Shown: piece by piece, positions 6,910-10,570 of the stretch
How the letters are laid out: each line of letters starts with the position of its first letter
Position numbering within the stretch: the first letter of the stretch is position 1
Assembly: GCA_003225515.1 (NCBI GenBank)
Contig: QIAK01000053.1
Location: forward strand, 1-10,570
DNA length: 10,570 bases
Source: Acidobacteriota bacterium
Lineage (GTDB): Bacteria; Acidobacteriota; Terriglobia; Terriglobales; Acidobacteriaceae
Reading direction: 5' to 3'
The notes under the pieces: model-generated
Databases searched by the model: none
Seen by the model: the letters and a program-made list of their open reading frames with translations, nothing else
What the model was told of the DNA's origin: nothing
Translations under genes and position numbers: made by a program

Positions 6910-6961
6910 ACCCTCGATAAAAGCAACGACCGATAAAACCCACGACCGATAAAACCCACGA
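6910..6961. repeat. 16-bp tandem repeat upstream of enolase
   Basis: ACGACCGATAAAACCC occurs twice in perfect tandem (6926-6941 and 6942-6957), followed by a partial ACGA. A diverged copy precedes them, so CGATAAAA recurs at 6915, 6931 and 6947 with exact 16-base periodicity. On the enolase strand the unit reads GGGTTTTATCGGTCGT. It lies about 90-140 bases before the enolase ATG, within the predicted leader or just below the promoter. It could be a stacked protein-binding site, an RNA element or a simple slippage product. Confidence 0.85.
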
Positions 6962-6966
6962 TTATA
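6961..6966 (-). promoter_or_regulatory. Candidate -10 of the enolase promoter (TATAAT)
   Basis: A perfect TATAAT is read on the minus strand immediately upstream of the tandem repeat. No good -35 is found at 15-18 bases (ACGGTG at 17), so this is a half-supported promoter that may need an activator. Transcription would start at about 6954, within the repeat. Confidence 0.35.
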
Positions 6967-7027
6967 TCGGATGGCCATGAAAGCACCGTGACCCCCGGCA
7001 CACTTGTTCGCGCCGATTTCGACGATT

Positions 7028-7038
7028 GGGACTGTCCC
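7028..7038. repeat. GGGAC-T-GTCCC dyad in the divergent control region
   Basis: A perfect 5+1+5 inverted repeat lies between the candidate divergent promoters. One base between arms is too short for an RNA hairpin with all pairs formed, so a protein-binding dyad is the more natural reading. It could also be chance. Confidence 0.25.
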
Positions 7039-7093
7039 TTCGGCCACGTCATTCCCGGTCTTATCTCCTATGGTTCCTCGACCCGCCCGCGCC

Positions 7094-7123
7094 TTGTCCC
7101 TCGACCGCCGGTTGGAATAAAGT
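7094..7123 (+). promoter_or_regulatory. Weak sigma70-like promoter for the secreted protein gene
   Basis: TTGTCC (7094-7099) and TAAAGT (7118-7123) are separated by 18 bases, four of six matches each. Transcription would start about 25 bases before the ATG at 7157. Placement is right, but the match is only moderate. Confidence 0.35.
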
Positions 7124-7144
7124 AGTGAAGTTCGTCCGACTTGA

Positions 7145-7149
7145 AGAGG
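7145..7149 (+). promoter_or_regulatory. Shine-Dalgarno (AGAGG) for the ATG at 7157
   Basis: AGAGG lies seven bases before the ATG at 7157. It shows that the signal-peptide start, not the later in-frame GTG at 7287, was the original translation start of this gene. Confidence 0.75.
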
Positions 7150-7156
7150 TACTCCC

Positions 7157-7745
7157 ATGAAAAAATTGATGCTCCTGCCCTGCCTGCTGCTGGCATCGAT
7201 GCTGGCGGCGGCTCGATACGACTCTCGCAACCTTCAGCAACCACACCGGAGATCCTTTCCAGGCAAAAGTCACTCAGGCCATCGTCGTGAACGGCGCCAC
7301 GTTAATTCCTGTGGGAGCCACCATCGAAGGTCGAGTCACAAAGATCAGTGAGCCTCGCCGCATCTCGGGCAAACCTACTATCGGAATTCTTCCCGAGGCT
7401 GTGATCATGCCCTCAGGAGAGCGCTATTTTCTGGACGCCACGCTGGTCGACACCAACATCCAAGGCGCCGACGTCAATCAGGAAGGCCAGTTCAAGGGAA
7501 TGGGCCACGACCGTCGTGACACGCTCGAAACCGGCGGCGGCACGGCCGGAGGTATGCTGATTGGCGGACTAATCGGCGGAGGTCCGGGAGTCCTCATCGG
7601 CGGCGCTGTGGGCGCGACCTCAACCACCGTGCACTGGCTCTCGAAGCACCGCTCCGCGACTCTCCCGGCCGGGACCCAACTCACTCTGGAATTGAACCGT
7701 CCGTTGACCATGGGCACTGCGGTAACGAGCGGCGGCAGCAAGTAG
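7157..7745 (+). pseudogene. Secreted glycine-zipper protein, frameshifted after the signal peptide
   Basis: The ATG at 7157 opens a clear signal peptide (MKKLMLLPCLLLASMLAAA), but that frame then turns into Arg/His-rich nonsense and stops at 7351. The frame one base later reads LDTTLATFSNHTGDPFQAKV from about 7212 and joins smoothly to the body ending at 7745. Together they make an expected envelope protein of about 196 residues. The switch must lie between about 7200 and 7235, where a GGCGGCGGC run (7204-7212) is a plausible slip site. The body frame has TGA stops at 7158 and 7167, so it cannot itself supply the signal peptide. Either the gene is broken, the assembly has a one-base error, or frameshifting occurs; the first two are more likely. 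Confidence 0.75.
7287..7745 (+). CDS. Body of the glycine-zipper protein, longest intact frame
   Basis: This 152-codon frame begins at a GTG (VVNGATLIPVGATIEGRV) inside the conserved body and so is not the likely natural start. Features in order: a beta-rich NGATLIPVGATIEGRVTKIS segment (2-21), ISGKPTIGILPEAVIMPSGE (26-45), a glycine zipper (about 83-110, GGGTAGGMLIGGLIGGG) and a closing ATLPAGTQLTLELNRPL (124-140). The layout, with 'cost of use' style IPVGATIEGRV and LPAGTQLTLEL motifs around a glycine zipper, is one I associate with hypothetical secreted Acidobacteriota proteins. The function is unknown. Glycine zippers often insert in or pack against membranes, so an envelope location is inferred. 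A strong terminator follows the stop. Confidence 0.7.
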   Translation: MNGATLIPVGATIEGRVTKISEPRRISGKPTIGILPEAVIMPSGERYFLDATLVDTNIQGADVNQEGQFKGMGHDRRDTLETGGGTAGGMLIGGLIGGGPGVLIGGAVGATSTTVHWLSKHRSATLPAGTQLTLELNRPLTMGTAVTSGGSK

Positions 7746-7771
7746 CAGGGAAACAGTTCTCGAATCTATGG

Positions 7772-7800
7772 CCGGAGGCGAAAGCCTCCGGTTTCTTTTT
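7772..7800 (+). terminator. Intrinsic terminator after the glycine-zipper gene
   Basis: A perfect 8-bp GC-rich stem, CCGGAGGC (7772-7779) and GCCTCCGG (7784-7791), is closed by a GAAA tetraloop. It is followed by TTTCTTTTT (7792-7800). It lies 27 bases after the stop at 7745. On the minus strand no T-tract follows, so it serves the plus-strand gene; GH57 converges on it from the right. Confidence 0.93.
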
Positions 7801-7845
7801 CCCCAGGTTTTACGTTCGACACAGGCGGAATGCAGTCGAGGGGGT

Positions 7846-10110
7846 TCACGTCCCGAAAATCAAGTCTCCTTCACTGACTACCTGCAGTTCAATCCATCCC
7901 TCGACCGGCAACGAATCCACGGGCAACCGGTTCTGCCATAGGCTGAACCTCAGACGCAGTCTACTGGTCGCGGCGACTGCCTTCCGCTGCGCCGCTGGAT
8001 CTGCCGGTCCATTGGTTGGAGTCGCCAGCAGCCAGGCCAATGGCAACTTGAATTCAAATATCCTCAGGAGAGCCAGCTTTACCTGATCGTCGGTTTGAGA
8101 GGCGGACGATGCTATCGGTGTCTCCTTCGATCCATTCTCGATCTTCCAGGCATGCAGTCTTCTCTCGTGCGCCGAGGCCTCGAGCCGCAACACGCGGCGG
8201 GCGCGCGGTTCTCCAGCCGCCCAGGATTCCAGGTTCACGACCAATTCAAAATCTTCCTCGGGAACTTTCCCCGTGAAATCGAGCCGCCCATAAACATAAG
8301 TTGAGTCGATGCCGGCATACACCGAGTCGAGTAAAAACTGTTTTCCGTGCATGGCTCCGGCGCGATGATCGGCCGTATACACCGCCGCGCCCATCCATTC
8401 GAAGTAGCGTACGTTGTCGCCCGAGATTCGCGGATGTATGTACGCCGTCTGCGGCACGAATGAGGGACGCACCTCCACTCCGGCAATCGGCTGCGCCAGA
8501 TAATCCGGCGGAACCGCCCCCAGCGCCTGGTACACGTTCGACAGGTGCTTGCGATAGAGTTCATCGAAATCGCGATCGTTGGCCGAGTGATGCTCCGGCC
8601 CGTACCACCAGTTCCAGTCGCTGCCCTCCGCAATCAGAATTTCCTCAAACGCCAGCTTGCGTTGTTCCTCCGTGGCGCGTGCCGCGTTCTGCGTGTAAAA
8701 CTCGCGCGCGTGATACAGATAATCCCAGGCCCGATTATCTTCTGGCGCCCCAATCCAGACATTAAAGTTGGCTCCGATCCATGACCCGGGCACCAATGAT
8801 TTCAGTTGTCCGAAATCCTTATGCCGCGCAATTGCTTCGGAAATCGTTACGGCCTCCACGCCCGGCTCGCGCTGCAGCCCGTCGTAAAATCTCCGCAAGA
8901 ATTCGCGCCCCGACTGCGGATAGTATTCCCACGCATTTTCGCCATCGAGAATGATCGACACCACGGCGTCGCGTCCTTTCGACTGGACGGGCTTGGCCGC
9001 TTCTTTGATGTTGCTGATCAAATGCCTGGCCGCCTCTGCTGGCGGCATGCCGGAGTACACAAATCCGATCAGATCGGAAATGGTGTGATCGCGAAATACC
9101 AGGTGCATCGCTGCTGACCCGCTCTCATAGCGATGGATGTTGTAGAGTTTTTCCGCCAGCGGTCCGGGTAAACGTCCACTGCCGTCGCGCGCAAAGAATA
9201 CTCCCGTGCTCCGCCCCAGCACACCTTCGTCCGTGGCCATCCATTTGACGCCAACGCTATGCGCAATCGCCAGCGCTTCTTCCGAGACGCTGCCTTCCGA
9301 CGGCCACACTCCCTGGGGACGCAGACCGAAAACTTTTTCGTGCAGATCGAGACCGCGGATCAGTTGTTCGCGCGCATCTTCCGGATGCCGAAACCGGTTC
9401 TGCGGCAGCGGCAATCCTGCCGACGAGACCGCACCCGCGCTCGTATCGCACACCAGCGGCAGGATTGGATGATAAAAGGGCGTGGCCGACAACTCGATGG
9501 AACCCTTCTTCGCCGCCTCGGCGTGCGCCGGAAGCACGCGACCCAGCAGTTCCCTCTCGCGCGCGATAACAAACTTCTGATCTTCCAGCGAAAAGCCATG
9601 GCCCTTTGCCACCAGCGCAGCAATTTCTTTTTCTTCCAGAAAAAATTCATCAAACCACGCAAGTTGTGACAACACCTGCAGGTCGGTGAAATCCTGGGTT
9701 TGAAAATAGCGGTCCGCGCGCTCGGGATGATCGCCATGCTGACGAAACCTTTCCCACAATTCGCGATATCTCGGATAGCGCCCAATCACATTTTGAGGAT
9801 TGGCCTGAAACAAATACTGCAGTGCGAAACGACGCTCTTCCGGCGACAACTCCTTCGCCGGCCTGGCCGCCACGATTTGAAATGGATCCTGCGCCGTCCC
9901 ATCGACATAGTCCTGAATCTGCACCATCAACGAGGGCACGAGATTGAAGTTCTGATGGACATTAGGGAACTCGTCCAGCAACTTCACCATCCCGTAGTAA
10001 TCCTTTAGCGCGTGCAGACGCGTCCACGGCAGACGATACTCGCCCGTGACCAGATCCTTATAAAACGGCTGGTGCTGATGCCAGAGGAGAATGACGCGCA
10101 AGGCAGGCAT
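7846..10110 (-). CDS. Glycoside hydrolase family 57 alpha-glucan enzyme
   Basis: This is a 754-residue cytoplasmic protein without a signal peptide. The family motifs are in order: LLWHQHQPFY (8-17), GVWPSEGSVSEEAL (267-280) with Glu272 as the expected nucleophile, KWMATDEGVLGRS (289-301), IILDGENAWEYYP (386-398) with Asp389 as the expected acid/base, and SDWNWWYGPEHHS (497-509). GH57 enzymes are retaining and include alpha-amylases, 4-alpha-glucanotransferases, branching enzymes and amylopullulanases. Which activity this one has cannot be settled from sequence, but storage-glucan turnover is likely. Residues from about 545 to 754 look beta-rich and may be an accessory domain. The ATG at 10110 matches the family N-terminus, but no Shine-Dalgarno is seen. 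An 81-base gap separates it from the permease gene upstream on the same strand, so it may have its own promoter. Confidence 0.93.
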   Translation of the reverse strand: MPALRVILLWHQHQPFYKDLVTGEYRLPWTRLHALKDYYGMVKLLDEFPNVHQNFNLVPSLMVQIQDYVDGTAQDPFQIVAARPAKELSPEERRFALQYLFQANPQNVIGRYPRYRELWERFRQHGDHPERADRYFQTQDFTDLQVLSQLAWFDEFFLEEKEIAALVAKGHGFSLEDQKFVIARERELLGRVLPAHAEAAKKGSIELSATPFYHPILPLVCDTSAGAVSSAGLPLPQNRFRHPEDAREQLIRGLDLHEKVFGLRPQGVWPSEGSVSEEALAIAHSVGVKWMATDEGVLGRSTGVFFARDGSGRLPGPLAEKLYNIHRYESGSAAMHLVFRDHTISDLIGFVYSGMPPAEAARHLISNIKEAAKPVQSKGRDAVVSIILDGENAWEYYPQSGREFLRRFYDGLQREPGVEAVTISEAIARHKDFGQLKSLVPGSWIGANFNVWIGAPEDNRAWDYLYHAREFYTQNAARATEEQRKLAFEEILIAEGSDWNWWYGPEHHSANDRDFDELYRKHLSNVYQALGAVPPDYLAQPIAGVEVRPSFVPQTAYIHPRISGDNVRYFEWMGAAVYTADHRAGAMHGKQFLLDSVYAGIDSTYVYGRLDFTGKVPEEDFELVVNLESWAAGEPRARRVLRLEASAHERRLHAWKIENGSKETPIASSASQTDDQVKLALLRIFEFKLPLAWLLATPTNGPADPAAQRKAVAATSRLRLRFSLWQNRLPVDSLPVEGWIELQVVSEGDLIFGT

Positions 10111-10148
10111 GGCTGGGTTTTCAGTCTAGCATGGAGACTTTCTGGGCA

Positions 10149-10161
10149 AGTCCGACGGACT
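10149..10161. repeat. AGTCCG-A-CGGACT dyad upstream of GH57
   Basis: A perfect 6+1+6 inverted repeat lies about 40 bases before the GH57 ATG. Its edge touches a minus-strand TTGCCC (10149-10144), a possible -35, with TAGACT (10128-10123) 15 bases on, which is short spacing. A repressor or activator site for GH57 is possible. It could equally be a weak hairpin at the end of the permease transcript. Confidence 0.35.
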
Positions 10162-10191
10162 ACTCCAGGCGATTTCTTGTTTCGATTCTCT

Positions 10192-10570
10192 CTAAATCGA
10201 TCGCAAGGAGACGACGGGGTCTGCGGTGGCGGCCCGGATTGCCGGCAGCGCCGATGCCAGCACCGCCATGAACATCATGACCAGAACACTTCCCAGGTAA
10301 ATGAGCGGATTGGTAGCGCTGACCTCGAACAAGAAGGAATTCACTATCCGCGACACCGCCAGCGAACCGAGCACGCCTAGACCGCACCCAAGCAGCGCCA
10401 TCTTCGCGCCCGAAAGCAGAACGAGACGCGCGATTCCAGCGCGTTGCGCGCCGAGTGCCACGCGGATGGCAATTTCCTGAGTACGCAGCGAAACGGAGAA
10501 AGCCACCACCGCATAAATGCCAGTGAAGGCGAGTAGCATAGCGCCTACTCCAAAGGCTGTGATAAGGCCG
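10192..10570 (-). CDS. MacB/FtsX-family ABC permease (ADOP-like), C-terminal end, 5' part off window
   Basis: The last 125 residues or so of a larger permease are visible and the frame stays open to the right edge; the ATG at 10539 is internal. The sequence GLITAFGVGAMLLAFTGIYAVVAFSVSLRTQEIAIRVALGA has the membrane helix followed by the RTQEIAIRVALGAQ cytoplasmic motif of FtsX-like permease domains. Two more helices follow (MALLGCGLGVLGSLAVSRIV and YLGSVLVMMFMAVLASALPA), and it ends PAIRAATADPVVSLRSI. MacB-like proteins use a cytoplasmic ATPase to drive periplasmic export or lipoprotein work. Many Acidobacteriota carry large orphan paralogues (ADOP) with no adjacent ATPase gene. Whether this is an orphan cannot be told here. 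Confidence 0.88.
   Translation of the reverse strand, partial: GLITAFGVGAMLLAFTGIYAVVAFSVSLRTQEIAIRVALGAQRAGIARLVLLSGAKMALLGCGLGVLGSLAVSRIVNSFLFEVSATNPLIYLGSVLVMMFMAVLASALPAIRAATADPVVSLRSI

Larger units (their letters stand above)
6824..7156. other. Divergent control region, enolase / secreted protein gene
   Basis: No credible gene lies in these 333 bases; the minus-strand frames here (for example 6861-7052, 7061-7273 and the upstream part of 6715-7230) show no family resemblance. From the enolase side it holds a purine-rich stretch on the minus strand (about 6827-6856), the 16-bp tandem repeat (6910-6961), a TATAAT (6966-6961), an 11-bp dyad GGGAC-T-GTCCC (7028-7038) and a plus-strand promoter candidate (7094-7123). 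The enolase leader would be about 130 bases if TATAAT is used. I recognised no known riboswitch. Confidence 0.6.

Noticed and set aside
6824..6960. Riboswitch in the enolase leader
   Set aside because: I could not recognise a known aptamer core or a terminator-antiterminator pair; the repeats alone do not support one.
6715..7230. 171-codon minus-strand frame spanning the enolase start and upstream region
   Set aside because: It overlaps the enolase N-terminus in another frame, reads through the tandem repeat, and shows no domain-like segment.
8235..8633. Arg/Ser-rich frames inside GH57, including 8301-8765 on the plus strand
   Set aside because: They are low-complexity, Arg-rich shadows of GH57, which covers the region with recognised motifs.

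Overview
The window looks like chromosomal DNA from an Acidobacteriota member, probably class Terriglobia. This is inferred from gene content: the C-terminal end of a MacB/FtsX-type permease of the kind abundant as 'ADOP' in that phylum, a DUF3467 protein, a DinB-superfamily protein, a GH57 glucan enzyme, and a glycine-zipper secreted protein of a style common there. By eye GC is moderately high. Starts are a mix of ATG, GTG and TTG. No rRNA, tRNA, CRISPR array or insertion sequence was seen. The identification rests on reading the sequence only.

Layout from left to right. (1) 1-1699, minus strand: a DUF3467 gene followed by a GT-C type membrane glycosyltransferase that runs off the left edge. 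(2) 1700-1987: a divergent intergenic region with a TGACA-N5-TGTCA dyad, then a plus-strand GAF-domain protein (1988-2539). (3) 2680-6823, minus strand: a central-metabolism block. In transcription order it is enolase, a DinB-like protein, a Phd/VapB antitoxin, a VapC PIN toxin and phosphoglycerate mutase GpmI. Enolase and GpmI catalyse adjacent steps of lower glycolysis, and the toxin-antitoxin pair sits between them. (4) 6824-7156: a divergent control region with a 16-bp tandem repeat on the enolase side. (5) 7157-7745, plus strand: a secreted glycine-zipper protein whose signal peptide and body lie in different frames, ending at a strong intrinsic terminator. (6) 7846-10110, minus strand: a full-length GH57 glycoside hydrolase/glucanotransferase. 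(7) 10192-10570, minus strand: the C-terminal end of an ABC-type permease that runs off the right edge.

Working together: GpmI and enolase convert 3-phosphoglycerate to phosphoenolpyruvate, and GH57 probably acts on intracellular alpha-glucan upstream of glycolysis. The vapBC pair has its own near-consensus sigma70 promoter. That promoter overlaps a CTAAG/CTTAG palindromic operator and lies so close to the antitoxin ATG that the mRNA should be almost leaderless. With only 39 bases between vapC and gpmI, this toxin-antitoxin promoter may also feed gpmI.

I did not find a clearly new multi-gene system. The items most worth checking are the vapBC promoter and its possible read-through into gpmI, the repeats ahead of enolase, and the frameshift at about 7200-7235.
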